Shown here one piece after another: positions 10,519 to 19,551 of a DNA stretch of 64,000 nt. The translations under genes were made by a program, and so were the position numbers. The notes below the pieces were generated by a model. It was not told where the DNA came from, made no database searches, and was given only the letters and a program-made list of their open reading frames with translations. Source of the DNA: Janthinobacterium sp. TND4EL3 (GTDB lineage: Bacteria > Pseudomonadota > Gammaproteobacteria > Burkholderiales > Burkholderiaceae_D); NCBI RefSeq assembly GCF_900156175.1, contig NZ_FTMV01000011.1:168566-232565 (forward strand), given 5' to 3'. Each line of letters opens with the position of its first letter. Positions within the stretch are counted from its first letter, which is position 1.

Positions 10519-11199
10519 TCAGGACAGGTTGAAACTGGCCGACAGGCTGTAGCCCTCGCCATACGCACTGCGCAGCGGCAAGTCCTGGCCCAGGCCCGTC
10601 TTGGCTTTCTTGCGCAGCCGGTACACGAGCATGTCGACCCGGCGGCCCGCGTCGGGATCTTCGCCGCCCATGCCCGCCACGATGACGTCGCGCGGCACGG
10701 GGCGGGTATTGATGGTCAGCAGGTGCAGGAAGTTGAATTCCTTTTCCGTCAAGGCGATGACGGCGCCCATCAATTCAAGTTGGCGAGCGCTCACTTTCAA
10801 GGTCCACTTGCCCGGCTCGGGCACGGGGTCTTGCGGGCCGACGCGGCGGTCGAGCGCCTCGATGTGGGCGGCCAGCTCGGGGAACTTGATCGGCTTGGTC
10901 AGATAGTGGTCGGCGCCCAGGCGCAAGCCGAGGATGCGGCTGTCGAAAGCGACCCTGCCCGTGAGCACCAGCACGCCGATTTGCGGATACAGCTGGCGCA
11001 TGCGGGGGATGACGTTGAAGCCGTCTTCATCGGGCAAGCCCAGGTCCAGCACGACCACGCCCACATTTCCATGGCTGAGCGCCGTCCACATGCCGCCAGC
11101 GGAGCTGGTGATATGGACCTCATGCTCGAGCTCAACGAGGAATTCCGCCATGTCTTCGGCGTAGTCCAGATTGTCTTCGACGATCAGTATTTTCGTCAT
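10519..11199 (-). CDS. OmpR/PhoB-family response regulator
   Basis: Cytoplasmic two-component response regulator of 226 residues. The receiver domain starts MTKILIVEDN (acidic pocket E8, D9) with phosphoacceptor D52 in VVVLDLGLPDEDG and the conserved Lys in LTKPIKF. The C-terminal winged helix is less typical but retains LTEKEFNFLHLL and RVDMLVYRLRKK, ending in a YGEGYSL hairpin. I prefer the start at 11199; an in-frame ATG at 11238 adds 13 unlikely residues. The PAS histidine kinase lies immediately upstream on the same strand (stop 11337) and is its likely partner. Target genes are unknown. Confidence 0.88.
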   Translation of the reverse strand: MTKILIVEDNLDYAEDMAEFLVELEHEVHITSSAGGMWTALSHGNVGVVVLDLGLPDEDGFNVIPRMRQLYPQIGVLVLTGRVAFDSRILGLRLGADHYLTKPIKFPELAAHIEALDRRVGPQDPVPEPGKWTLKVSARQLELMGAVIALTEKEFNFLHLLTINTRPVPRDVIVAGMGGEDPDAGRRVDMLVYRLRKKAKTGLGQDLPLRSAYGEGYSLSASFNLS

Positions 11200-11336
11200 T
11201 GCTACGCCATTCTTTGTTAGTAAGCAAACCGTGGGCAAACCATGCCATGCACTTCTGCACCATGATGGACGGGCTGATAGGTTTACGTCAAGGAATTATC
11301 ACGGTTGACTTCAGCGGAAGCAAGGCTTTTCCTTGT

Positions 11337-12473
11337 CTAGACAGGAAGCGGCAGCCATATCCGGAAAACTGCGCCGCCTTCGGGCAGATTATGCCCCTGC
11401 AAACTCCCGCCATGCACGTCCACGACGGCGCGCGCCATGTACAGTCCCAGGCCCGCGCCCGCATGCGTGGCATGGGTTCCGCGGCTTCCTTTCTCGAAGA
11501 TATGCGCCAGTTCCCCCTCCGGCACGCCGGGGCCCTCGTCGCTCACGCACAGTTCCACGCCGCCGCCACTGGCCCGCCGTCCGGCCACGGTGATGCTGCT
11601 GCCGGCCGGACTGAACTTGACGGCGTTATCCAACAAGATTTTCAGGCACAGGGCCATGCCCGGCACGTCGCAGCGCAGTTTGGCCGGCAAGTCTTCGTCG
11701 AGTTCCAGCCGCACGCGGTGGGTGGCGGGCACGGTGGCGGCCGCCTGCTGCAGCAGGGCCAGCGGCGCTATACCGTCGGCGGCCCGCTCGCGGCCGATGG
11801 CTGCCATGCGCTCAGGTGACAGATAGTCGTCAATCATGGACAACAAACGGTCAACGGCCGTCTGGATCTTCACGTAGCGCTTGCGCGTGGCCTCGTCGGC
11901 GTCGGCGGACGTCGACACCAGGCGCTGGATGGCGCCGTCGATGGTGGCCAGCGGCGAGCGGAATTCATGCGACAGCATCGAGGCGAAGCGCTTCTGCTCC
12001 TGTTCGCGCGCCGCTTCCTGCGCGTGGGCGGCGCTGACGTCGCGTACCGTGCCCATCACGGTGACGCCCCGCCCCGCCGCTCCCGGCACGAGGGTGGAAT
12101 GGATTTCGAGCGCCAGCACATGCCCGTCGGCGTGCGGCAATTCCGCCTCGCGCAGCAGGCTCAAACGGCTGGCGTCGCCATCGCGCCAGCGCTGCAGCCG
12201 CGCCGGCACGTCCGCCGCCAGCTGCGCCGCGTGTTCGCGCAGGGCAGGCAAGTCGTGCCCCGTCAGGCGCTGCGCGGCAGGGCTGATGTAGAGTAATTCG
12301 AGGGTAGCGGCATCGAGCAGGAAAGCGGCGTCGCGGCCGTGTTCGGCCAGCAGGCGGAACTGTTGCTCGCCGGCCCGCGCGCGCAGCAGGGCGCGGCGCA
12401 GCTGGACGAAGCGCAGCGCCATGAGGACGGCGCCGGCCAGCAACAGGAGAAGGAAAGGCAGGAAGGGCAGCAT
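11337..12473 (-). CDS. PAS-domain sensor histidine kinase
   Basis: Membrane-bound sensor kinase of 378 residues. One N-terminal transmembrane helix (MLPFLPFLLLLLAGAVLMAL) is followed by a PAS domain (FRLLAEHGRDAAFLLDA to YISPAAQRLTGHD). Next come the dimerisation/phosphoacceptor H-box SMLSHEFRSPLATIDG and a HATPase domain with N-box LLDNAVKFSPAG, G1 DEGPGVPEG and G2 GAGLGLYMAR. The ORF extends upstream to 12671 but that part overlaps the SNF2 gene out of frame, so the start at 12473 is used. There is no large periplasmic sensor, so the signal is probably cytoplasmic or membrane-proximal. It probably acts with the response regulator downstream (138-bp gap). Confidence 0.88.
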   Translation of the reverse strand: MLPFLPFLLLLLAGAVLMALRFVQLRRALLRARAGEQQFRLLAEHGRDAAFLLDAATLELLYISPAAQRLTGHDLPALREHAAQLAADVPARLQRWRDGDASRLSLLREAELPHADGHVLALEIHSTLVPGAAGRGVTVMGTVRDVSAAHAQEAAREQEQKRFASMLSHEFRSPLATIDGAIQRLVSTSADADEATRKRYVKIQTAVDRLLSMIDDYLSPERMAAIGRERAADGIAPLALLQQAAATVPATHRVRLELDEDLPAKLRCDVPGMALCLKILLDNAVKFSPAGSSITVAGRRASGGGVELCVSDEGPGVPEGELAHIFEKGSRGTHATHAGAGLGLYMARAVVDVHGGSLQGHNLPEGGAVFRIWLPLPV

Positions 12474-12522
12474 GCGGTATACCTGGCAAGAGAGAATCGC
12501 CAAGTATAAGCGTGCCGCGCCC

Positions 12523-15500
12523 TTAATCTTCCAGCGGGGCGAAAATCTGCTGCAAGTCTTCCTGCGTGAGGGCCATCTTCTGCGATTCGCCTTCGGCCAG
12601 GATCGATTGCGCCAGCTCCGATTTCTTTTGCTGCAGCAGCTGGATCTTTTCTTCCAGCGTGCCCTTCGCAATCAATTTGTAGACGAACACGGGCTTGTCC
12701 TGGCCGATGCGCCAGGCGCGGTCCGTGGCCTGGTTTTCCGCCGCCGGATTCCACCACGGATCGTAGTGGATCACCGTGTCGGCCGCCGTCAGGTTCAGGC
12801 CCACGCCGCCCGCTTTCAGGCTGATCAGGAAGATGGGCACGGCGCCCTGCTGGAAGGCCGCCACCTGCGCGCCCCGGTCTTTCGTCTCGCCCGTCAGCAG
12901 GGCGTAGGGAATGTCGCGCGACTCGAGTTCTTCCTCGATCAGTTCCAGCATGCTGGTAAATTGCGAGAAGACGAGGATCTTGCGCCCTTCGTCGAGCAAG
13001 TCTTCCACCATCTGCATCAGGTCGAGCAGCTTGGCCGAACCGGCCGACTGTTTTTTTGCCGGCAGGGATTTCACGAGGCGGGGGTCGCAGCACACTTGCC
13101 GCAGTTTCAGCAGCGCTTCGAGGATGACGATCTGGCTGCGCGCCACGCCCTTCTTGTCGATTTCTTCGCGCACCTTTTGATCCATCGCAAGACGCACGGT
13201 TTCATACAGGTCGCGCTGCGGCCCCGTCAATTCCACCTTGCGCACCATTTCCGTCTTCGGCGGCAATTCCTTGGCCACATTGTCCTTCGTGCGGCGCAGC
13301 AGGAACGGCTTGATGCGGCGGTTCAGCAGCATGCGGCGCAGCGGGTCGTCCTGGCGCTCGATCGGATGGCGGAACTGCGTATTGAAGGTCTTCTCGTCGC
13401 CCAGCAAGCCCGGCAGCAGGAAGTGGAATTGCGACCACAGTTCGCCCAGGTGGTTTTCCAGCGGCGTGCCGGACAGGCACAGGCGGTGGCGCGCGCGCAG
13501 CAGGCCCGCGCTTTGCGCCGCCTTGCTGCGCGTATTCTTGATGTAATGCGATTCGTCGAGGATGACGAGGTGGAAATCATGCTCGCGCAAGGTTTCCTCG
13601 TCGCGCGGCAACAGCGCATACGTCGTCAGCACCAGGTCGCACTGGCCGATCTGGTCGAATTGCTGGGCGCGGTCCTTGCCTTGCAGCAGCAGCACCTTCA
13701 AGCCGGGCGCGAACTTGGCCGCCTCGTCCTGCCAGTTGCCCATCAGGCTGGTCGGCGCGATGACGAGGGCCGGATGCGTGAGGCGGCCCGCCTCCTTTTC
13801 CACCAGGATATGCGCCAAGGTTTGCACGGTCTTGCCCAGGCCCATGTCATCGGCCAGGATGCCCGCCAGGTCGTGGTCGCGCAGGAACTGCATCCACGCC
13901 AGGCCATCGGCCTGGTAGTCGCGCAAGGTCGCCTGCAGGCCGGCAGGTGCCGCCACTTTCTGCACGGAACCGAACTGGCTCAGCTTGCGGCCCATGGCGC
14001 GCAGCTGCTCGCCGCCCGTCCACTGCATGTCCAGGCCGCGCGCCAGCTCTTCCAGGCGCGCCGCATCCAGGGTCGACATGCGCACGGCATGCCTGATCTT
14101 GTCGCCGAAATACAGTTCACCCAGGGTGTTCAAAATCGGGCGCACGCGGCCCCACGGCAGCGCCACGCGCGTGCCGTCCGGCAAGGTGGCCAGCATCTGG
14201 TCATCGTCCGCATGCGCTTCGATGACTTTCGGGTTGAAATCGTTGGGCGCGTTGCGGATCAGCTGCACCAGCACGGGCAGCAGCGGCACGCGCTCGTGGT
14301 TGACGACGATGCCCAGCTCCAGCTCGAACCAGGCGTTGCCGCTGTCCGGGTCCTGGTCGTCGATTTCCGCGTACCAGTCGCCCACGTCGCTCACATCGTA
14401 GCGGTACTTGGCCGTCTTTTCCACGATCCAGCCCTGCTCCAGCAAGGCGTCGATGCCGGACTCGGCAAAACGCAGCCATTCCGCCTGCGAAGGCAGCAGC
14501 AAGGCGCCCTTCAAGCCGCTCAAGGGGGCCGAGCCCGGCTTCTTGAATTGCAGCTCGGCCAGGGTGGCCAGCGCGCGCGCCTCGTCGGCCGTGTTTCTCT
14601 GGATAATTTCCGTTACGTCGCCCACTTGCCGCACCACGCGCTGCGACGGGTCGAACGAGACGCGCTCGCCATCGTAGTCGTAGGACAGCACGGCGAAGTC
14701 ATGCCAGCGCTGCAGGCTGCCGTCGGCCAGCATGGCGCTGTCGAGCAGCAACACCGGTTGCGCCGGCACGTCCTTGCGCAAGCGCTGCGGCAGCGGTTGC
14801 GGCAGCGGCATCAGATGCTGCAAACCCTGCGCCAGCAGCAGTTGCGACACGCGTACCTTGTCGTTCGCGTTCAGGGGCGGCGCCTGCGCCACCAGCGCCT
14901 GCAGGTCCGCCAGGGAGATGTCGGAGCCGCCCTGGTTCAGTTCCAGCACGCCGCACGACAGGTTGTCGATGTACCACGGCGGATCGGTGGGCAGCATGTA
15001 GTCGATCTGGTCGGCGCCATGGTGCTTCGCGCCTTCCGGCGGGTCCACTTGCCAGCCCAGGCGCATGGTCTTGCCTTCGTCGCGCCAGAACAGGCGCGCC
15101 GGGCGCACGGGACCTTCCTTCAATGGATACACGAGGCCGTTGCCGACATCGGCCCAGGAATTGGCCCACAGCAATTTATCCTGCTCGGCCAGCATTTTCA
15201 GCAGGGCCGCGCCCACCTTGCCCTTCGGCTCCGTGGCGCTGCCCGTCTGCGAATTCTGTCCGCTGCGCATGGCCACGAAGAAGCGCACGAGGTCTTCGTC
15301 GGCCGGCGTCAAAAACGTGGGCGGCGCCGACAGCAGGGAAAAGATCTCGCTGATGGGGGACGCCGCCGCCACGTCGCCGTTCGGCCGCAGGCGGGCCTTG
15401 TACAGGCACAGGGCCACGTGGCGGCCGCCGCTGGTGGGCGCCAGCACGTAGATCAGGCGATGCGCGTTGAGTTTGGGATCGGGCTCGGCTATCGTCAGCA

Positions 15501-15636
15501 CGGCCTTCGGATGGGCGGCAGCCTCCACCCGCTGCAGCCAGGTGGCGACGGCATACGGCAAAGGCGCTCCCGGCGCGCTGGCCGGGGCAACTGGGGTTTC
15601 ACTGGTTTCGTCGCGGGTAAAATCCATGGGGCGCAT
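12523..15636 (-). CDS. SNF2-family DEAD/DEAH-like helicase (bacterial RapA/HepA-type ATPase)
   Basis: Double-stranded-DNA translocase of the bacterial SNF2 group, about 1037 residues. The N-terminal half is a poorly conserved accessory region typical of long bacterial SNF2 proteins. The ATPase core has Walker A ADDMGLGKTVQTL (about 590-602), DEAH-box DESHYIKN (about 692), SGTPLENHLGELWSQ, and a helicase C domain ending LTAADTVIHYDPWWNPAAE and ATDRAWRIGQ. The N-terminus is uncertain: ATGs at 15636 and 15627 both lack a good ribosome site, and the ORF extends to 15711. It is separated from the secretion locus by a terminator at 15787-15811, so it is independently transcribed. Role in vivo unknown. 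Confidence 0.85.
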   Translation of the reverse strand: MRPMDFTRDETSETPVAPASAPGAPLPYAVATWLQRVEAAAHPKAVLTIAEPDPKLNAHRLIYVLAPTSGGRHVALCLYKARLRPNGDVAAASPISEIFSLLSAPPTFLTPADEDLVRFFVAMRSGQNSQTGSATEPKGKVGAALLKMLAEQDKLLWANSWADVGNGLVYPLKEGPVRPARLFWRDEGKTMRLGWQVDPPEGAKHHGADQIDYMLPTDPPWYIDNLSCGVLELNQGGSDISLADLQALVAQAPPLNANDKVRVSQLLLAQGLQHLMPLPQPLPQRLRKDVPAQPVLLLDSAMLADGSLQRWHDFAVLSYDYDGERVSFDPSQRVVRQVGDVTEIIQRNTADEARALATLAELQFKKPGSAPLSGLKGALLLPSQAEWLRFAESGIDALLEQGWIVEKTAKYRYDVSDVGDWYAEIDDQDPDSGNAWFELELGIVVNHERVPLLPVLVQLIRNAPNDFNPKVIEAHADDDQMLATLPDGTRVALPWGRVRPILNTLGELYFGDKIRHAVRMSTLDAARLEELARGLDMQWTGGEQLRAMGRKLSQFGSVQKVAAPAGLQATLRDYQADGLAWMQFLRDHDLAGILADDMGLGKTVQTLAHILVEKEAGRLTHPALVIAPTSLMGNWQDEAAKFAPGLKVLLLQGKDRAQQFDQIGQCDLVLTTYALLPRDEETLREHDFHLVILDESHYIKNTRSKAAQSAGLLRARHRLCLSGTPLENHLGELWSQFHFLLPGLLGDEKTFNTQFRHPIERQDDPLRRMLLNRRIKPFLLRRTKDNVAKELPPKTEMVRKVELTGPQRDLYETVRLAMDQKVREEIDKKGVARSQIVILEALLKLRQVCCDPRLVKSLPAKKQSAGSAKLLDLMQMVEDLLDEGRKILVFSQFTSMLELIEEELESRDIPYALLTGETKDRGAQVAAFQQGAVPIFLISLKAGGVGLNLTAADTVIHYDPWWNPAAENQATDRAWRIGQDKPVFVYKLIAKGTLEEKIQLLQQKKSELAQSILAEGESQKMALTQEDLQQIFAPLED

Positions 15637-15786
15637 TTTTGTGTAAAGGTCGTATCCAAATCGGCAACAGGCAATATTATCCGCCATACAGGCGCTGCTG
15701 GCTTGATTCACACACGCTCTTTGAGCAGTTTTAATGCGCGATGCCTAAAAAATAAGTATTTAATACGACACTTGGGGTCCGCTGGC

Positions 15787-15811
15787 GGAAAAAAAGGCCC
15801 GTCACGGGCCT
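15787..15811 (-). terminator. Strong terminator closing the 24-kb secretion locus
   Basis: Perfect 7-bp stem AGGCCCG (795-801) / CGGGCCT (805-811) with a 3-nt loop. It is preceded on the plus strand by a run of A, so on the minus strand the stem is followed by TTTTTTT. It lies 26 bp after the YbjN stop, marking the end of the minus-strand gene series that begins at 39671. Confidence 0.85.
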
Positions 15812-15836
15812 CTTTTCGCCGCCTGAGGATGACTTA

Positions 15837-16340
15837 TCAGGCTGGCACGCTTTCCTCTTCGGCCACGCCGGCGGCGACTGCCGGGGCGGCTGGCGCCGTA
15901 TCGGCCGGCGTAAAGTTGCGCAGGAACAAGAAAAACTGGCCCATCATCTGCGTCCACAATTGCAGATTGATATTCAGGTACTCGCGGCTGACGCCGCCGG
16001 CGACCAGCACGTCCATTTCCAGCACGACGAAATCGCCGTGCTGGGCCACGCGGGCGAAGCGCTTGCTGCGGTGCCATTCGGCCAGCAAGCCGGCCGGCAA
16101 GTCGCCGCCCTGCACGCGCAGCGGGCAGCTCAGGGTCAGGTCCGCGTACTGGCCCGGCGCTGCTTCATTACCCCACAGCACCTGAAAGCCGATGCCGTGA
16201 CTGGCGCTGTGCAGGCGCACGACGCCGTCGTGTTCGATGCTGGTGACGGCGCAGCCGGCCGTCTTGATGGCGTCGGCCATTTGCTCGGCATTCAGGGTGG
16301 TCAGCAAGTTATTCGTGTTTTCCATCGTCATTCCATTCAT
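15837..16340 (-). CDS. YbjN-domain protein, last gene of the secretion locus
   Basis: The 167-residue protein has a YbjN-like fold, a family related to type III secretion chaperones. The conserved part runs from LNAEQMADAIKTAGCAV through HSASHGIGFQVLWGNE to LEMDVLVAGGVSREYLNINLQLW and ends in an Ala-rich tail. There is no signal peptide or membrane helix, so it is cytoplasmic. Three in-frame ATGs (16340, 16331, 16325) compete as start. It begins 17 bp after the coiled-coil gene and is followed by the locus terminator, so it is probably part of the same transcript. A chaperone-like role in the secretion system is only a guess. Confidence 0.72.
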   Translation of the reverse strand: MNGMTMENTNNLLTTLNAEQMADAIKTAGCAVTSIEHDGVVRLHSASHGIGFQVLWGNEAAPGQYADLTLSCPLRVQGGDLPAGLLAEWHRSKRFARVAQHGDFVVLEMDVLVAGGVSREYLNINLQLWTQMMGQFFLFLRNFTPADTAPAAPAVAAGVAEEESVPA

Positions 16341-16357
16341 TTCAAAAAAAAGTCAAT

Positions 16358-17047
16358 TTATTGGGGCGCCGGCGCGGGCACGGCAGGCGTTTCTGTTTGA
16401 CGCGCATCAAAGCGGCCCTGGTACAGCTGGTCGCCATACTGCTGGGCGATTTGTTCGAGCTTGACCCGGCTTTGCGCGGCGAACGGCTGGCGCGCCTTCA
16501 TGACACCGAGCACGTCGAGCGATTCGTACGCTTGCAAGATCTCTTGCCCGGTTGCATACAGCTGGGCATTCTTGGCTTCGCAGCGGGCCAGGGCGCCGCG
16601 CTGCGTCGCCACTTCGCCGTCCAGGCGCGCACGCTCCGCTGCCAGCTGCTTGCCGGTGGCGGCCAGCTGTTCGCTGGCCTGGCGGTACTGCGCCAGGCTG
16701 GCGGCCGTCTCTTGCGCGGCAGCGGCGCCGCGCTGCTGCTCGGCTGCCAGTTTTTCCCGCTGCGCGCGCTCCTGCGCCAGCTGCGACTGGCTGCGTGCCA
16801 GTTCCTTTTTCAAGCCGTCGCTGGCGGGCGCGGCCGCCGGCGCCGCCTTGGCCGCCGGCGCACCCTTGGCCTTGAGCAATTCCAGCTCGCCGCGCGTCTG
16901 CTGCAATTGCGCCGTGACATTGCGCAACTCGGCGCGCAGGCGCTCTTCCATGCTTTGCCCCTTCTGCCCCTGCGCCTGGGCGGCGCCACCGGCAAGCAGC
17001 ATCAGCAGCAAGACCGGCAAGCGCGTTTTGTTGAATATCAACATCAT
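16358..17047 (-). CDS. Periplasmic coiled-coil protein of the secretion locus
   Basis: The 229-residue protein has a signal peptide (MLIFNKTRLPVLLLMLLAGGAAQA) followed by a long helical, heptad-rich region (EERLRAELRNVTAQLQQTRG to AERARLDGEVATQ), interrupted by an Ala/Pro linker, and a C-terminal segment ending PAVPAPAPQ. The start is 17047 or the second ATG at 17044; the latter has the better spacing to AAGGAG. It begins only 6 bp after the porin stop. Family not recognised. In this context it could be a periplasmic spacer or adaptor for the TonB/porin components, which is inference. Confidence 0.7.
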   Translation of the reverse strand: MMLIFNKTRLPVLLLMLLAGGAAQAQGQKGQSMEERLRAELRNVTAQLQQTRGELELLKAKGAPAAKAAPAAAPASDGLKKELARSQSQLAQERAQREKLAAEQQRGAAAAQETAASLAQYRQASEQLAATGKQLAAERARLDGEVATQRGALARCEAKNAQLYATGQEILQAYESLDVLGVMKARQPFAAQSRVKLEQIAQQYGDQLYQGRFDARQTETPAVPAPAPQ

Positions 17048-17053
17048 GGCTCC

Positions 17054-18787
17054 TTAAAAACGCGCGTTCAGTTCGATTTGCAGGGTGTCGATCGACAGGG
17101 CCGAACCGAACACTTCGCGGCTCGACGTCCAGCGGCCGCTGAACCAGGTGTTCTTGTCGATCGCATACGCGCCACCCAGGTAGTAGCCGCGCGCATTCGT
17201 GCCGCCCAGGTGGAAGGTGGAATCGTTGTAGGCGTCAGGCAAGGCGTCCGGTTCGATGCGCTTGTAGCCGAGCAGCACGTTCCAGTCGCCACGCGCCTGC
17301 GTGTTCGCCTTGCCCAGGGTCGCCTGCAGCATGTAGGCGTTGCCGCCGCTCCTGAAATCGGCTTGCGAGACGCCGCCCGTGCCGCCGAAGTTGTTCATGA
17401 TGCCGCCCTTGGCGCGCGCCCACATGTCATTCTTGTCGTAAGCCATGTTGCGCACATAATCGCCTTCGATGCGCAAGTCCTGCCCGCCCGCGACCTTGCT
17501 ATCCCAGCGCGCGTTCAGGTTGGCCAGGCGGAATTTCGACGCCAGGCCCACGAATTGCGGCTGCGGCGTGTTCGCCGGATCGAGCGGGTTCAGGGCGATA
17601 TTGCGCAGCAGCATCAAACTATTGCCCTTTTGCATGCTCGACGGACGCGACCAGTCCGTGCTGCAGCCATCGGCGCCCGCGTACAGCGCGCACGGCTGCG
17701 AATATTCGCCGCTGATGTTGCGGAAGTTGTAATAGGCCAAGGCGCCGCGCAATTGATGGTCGCCATTGATCTTCCACGAGGCGCCCACTTGCGCGCCCAA
17801 CAGCCATTTGTTCTCGCTAGCCATTTTTGCCTGGCTGCGGCTAGGTGCGTTGTCCGACGAGTATTCGAGCGGAATGATGCCCAGCGTACCGAAGACGGTG
17901 ACATCCTTGCTCGCGCCCACGGGCTGCTGCACCTTGGCGGCGATGCCGTCGAAATTGAGTTCACTGGAAAACAGTTCGTCGCCGGAAACAAACGGGTTGT
18001 CGAAGCGGCCCGCCGTCAGTTTCAGCCAGGACGCGGGCTGGTACGACAGCCAGGCCTGGTCCAGCCAGATGTTTTTCTTGCCCAGGCCGCCACCGAGGGT
18101 TTGCGTGGTCGAGACCGGGCTGTCGTCGTTGCCGCTGGCCAGGCGGATGCCCGCTTGCGTGTTCTCGGAAATGTCGGCCAGGACGCCCAGGCGGGCGCGC
18201 GCGCGCAGCAAATTCTTGCGGTCCTGGCGCGTGTTCAGCAGCGCTGGCAGGGCCAGGTTGGTATTCGCATTGACGTCATAGCCGCTGCCGCTGTTGAGCG
18301 AGCGCCAGTCGATCTCGATATTGCTGTTGGCCATGTCGTAATAGCGCGACTCATAGCGCGCGCGCACATCGCCTTCGACGCGGATGCGCTTGCTCCATGC
18401 CGGCGTTTCATTCGGCGCCGCCCAGCCGCCCGCTTTTGCCTCGGCCAGCACTTGCCCCTTGATTTCGTCGCGGATCTGCTCGCGCACGGTTTGCGAAATG
18501 TAGGGCACGCGCACGTCACCCGGCTGCACCTGCGCCAGGGCGGCCGGCGCGGCGGCAGGACGGGCCTGCGCGGCGGCCAGCGCTTCGCTCTGCGCCTGCG
18601 CCAGCAGCGCCTCGCCTGCATCCTTGTTGAGGGCACCGCTCTGGATCAGGCCACGGATCAGCTTGACCATGGTGCTGTCGGCCGGTGCCTGCGCCTGTAC
18701 CGCGCCCGCCGCCACGCTCAGGGCGAAAGCGGCCAGCGCCAGCGGAAGACGGCGCGCACGCTGTGGGGAAGAAAATATGGAATTCAT
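17054..18787 (-). CDS. Putative outer-membrane porin (Porin_5-like)
   Basis: The 577-residue protein has a signal peptide ending AAGAVQA, then a helical N-terminal segment (SQTVREQIRDEIKGQVLAEA) and a long beta-barrel region with alternating aromatic/polar strands (VEGDVRARYESRYYD, LKLTAGRFDNPFVSG), ending in the C-terminal Phe (QIELNARF) used for BAM recognition. This layout resembles the Porin_5 family of putative porins. It lies between tonB and the coiled-coil gene in the secretion locus. A porin in a TonB/TPS gene set is unusual; it could let a ligand or product cross the outer membrane. Confidence 0.8.
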   Translation of the reverse strand: MNSIFSSPQRARRLPLALAAFALSVAAGAVQAQAPADSTMVKLIRGLIQSGALNKDAGEALLAQAQSEALAAAQARPAAAPAALAQVQPGDVRVPYISQTVREQIRDEIKGQVLAEAKAGGWAAPNETPAWSKRIRVEGDVRARYESRYYDMANSNIEIDWRSLNSGSGYDVNANTNLALPALLNTRQDRKNLLRARARLGVLADISENTQAGIRLASGNDDSPVSTTQTLGGGLGKKNIWLDQAWLSYQPASWLKLTAGRFDNPFVSGDELFSSELNFDGIAAKVQQPVGASKDVTVFGTLGIIPLEYSSDNAPSRSQAKMASENKWLLGAQVGASWKINGDHQLRGALAYYNFRNISGEYSQPCALYAGADGCSTDWSRPSSMQKGNSLMLLRNIALNPLDPANTPQPQFVGLASKFRLANLNARWDSKVAGGQDLRIEGDYVRNMAYDKNDMWARAKGGIMNNFGGTGGVSQADFRSGGNAYMLQATLGKANTQARGDWNVLLGYKRIEPDALPDAYNDSTFHLGGTNARGYYLGGAYAIDKNTWFSGRWTSSREVFGSALSIDTLQIELNARF

Positions 18788-18824
18788 TGTTTCTTTCGAA
18801 AAAAATTAATATGAATTGGGGACG

Positions 18825-19541
18825 CTATGGCCGGCGGCCTTTAATGGATACGCGGGCCGGGAAACGCAGGGACGCCGGCGGCCGCTCGTCGGCGCGGAAG
18901 TCGCGCACCATGGCCAGCACCTGCTCATCCGTCTGCGCATTGCCCGTGCCCTGCACCAGCAGCACTTTCGTCGTCTTGCCTTCCGCATCGAGCCACAGGT
19001 CGACGCGGATATCGGCGAACGCCAGCTGGCGCGTGCGCGGGTCGCGGGCAAAGGCCATCTGCAGGGCATTGGCCACATAGCGGCCGTACGATCCCGCGCC
19101 GAGGCCGCCGCCACCGCCGCTACCGCTCATGCCGCCGCCGCGCCCGGCCTGGATGCCGAAAGCGTCGCTGCCGGCCTGCGCCGCGCCGTCGATGGTGACG
19201 GGGTCGCCCTTGTCCGGCGACGGACTTTCCGGCGCATCGTCCATCGGCTTGTCGGCCGGCGTCGGTTCCGGCTCCGATACCTCGGGCACCACCTTGTCGG
19301 GCGTCGGTTCCGGCAGTTTTTCCGGTTCCGGCGGCGGGGGCGGCGGGGGCGGCAGCATCAGCATGGGCGTGGCCGCCACTTCGCGCTTGGTGGCCGCCGT
19401 ATCGGACAGCAGATACCAGACCAGCGCGGCCAGCGCGCCGGCCAGCAGCACACCGCCGGCCACGCCGCCCCAGCGGCGCCACCACTGCGCGGCGCCCGAC
19501 GGTTCCGAGGCAGCCATCTTCATCATGTCGTCACGCTTCAC
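18825..19541 (-). CDS. TonB-family energy transducer of the secretion locus
   Basis: The 238-residue protein has an N-terminal cytoplasmic stub, one transmembrane helix at about residues 22-45 (WGGVAGGVLLAGALAALVWY), a Pro/Glu-rich periplasmic spacer (PPPPPPPPEPEKLPEPTP), a Gly-rich linker and a C-terminal TonB-like domain (VANALQMAFARD, then IRVDLWLDAEGKTTKVLLV). It belongs with ExbB and ExbD immediately upstream (10 bp from exbD). It lacks the basic-proline repeat of classical TonB but the architecture is clear. It presumably couples the proton-motive force to an outer-membrane partner encoded here (TpsB, porin or the STN/TonB-like sensor); which one is unknown. Confidence 0.85.
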   Translation of the reverse strand: MKRDDMMKMAASEPSGAAQWWRRWGGVAGGVLLAGALAALVWYLLSDTAATKREVAATPMLMLPPPPPPPPEPEKLPEPTPDKVVPEVSEPEPTPADKPMDDAPESPSPDKGDPVTIDGAAQAGSDAFGIQAGRGGGMSGSGGGGGLGAGSYGRYVANALQMAFARDPRTRQLAFADIRVDLWLDAEGKTTKVLLVQGTGNAQTDEQVLAMVRDFRADERPPASLRFPARVSIKGRRP

Positions 19542-19551
19542 CTTGCGCTCC

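Noticed and set aside
12421..16185. 1254-codon plus-strand ORF antisense to the SNF2 and YbjN genes
   Set aside because: Antisense shadow spanning two genes and their intergenic terminator; no protein family character.
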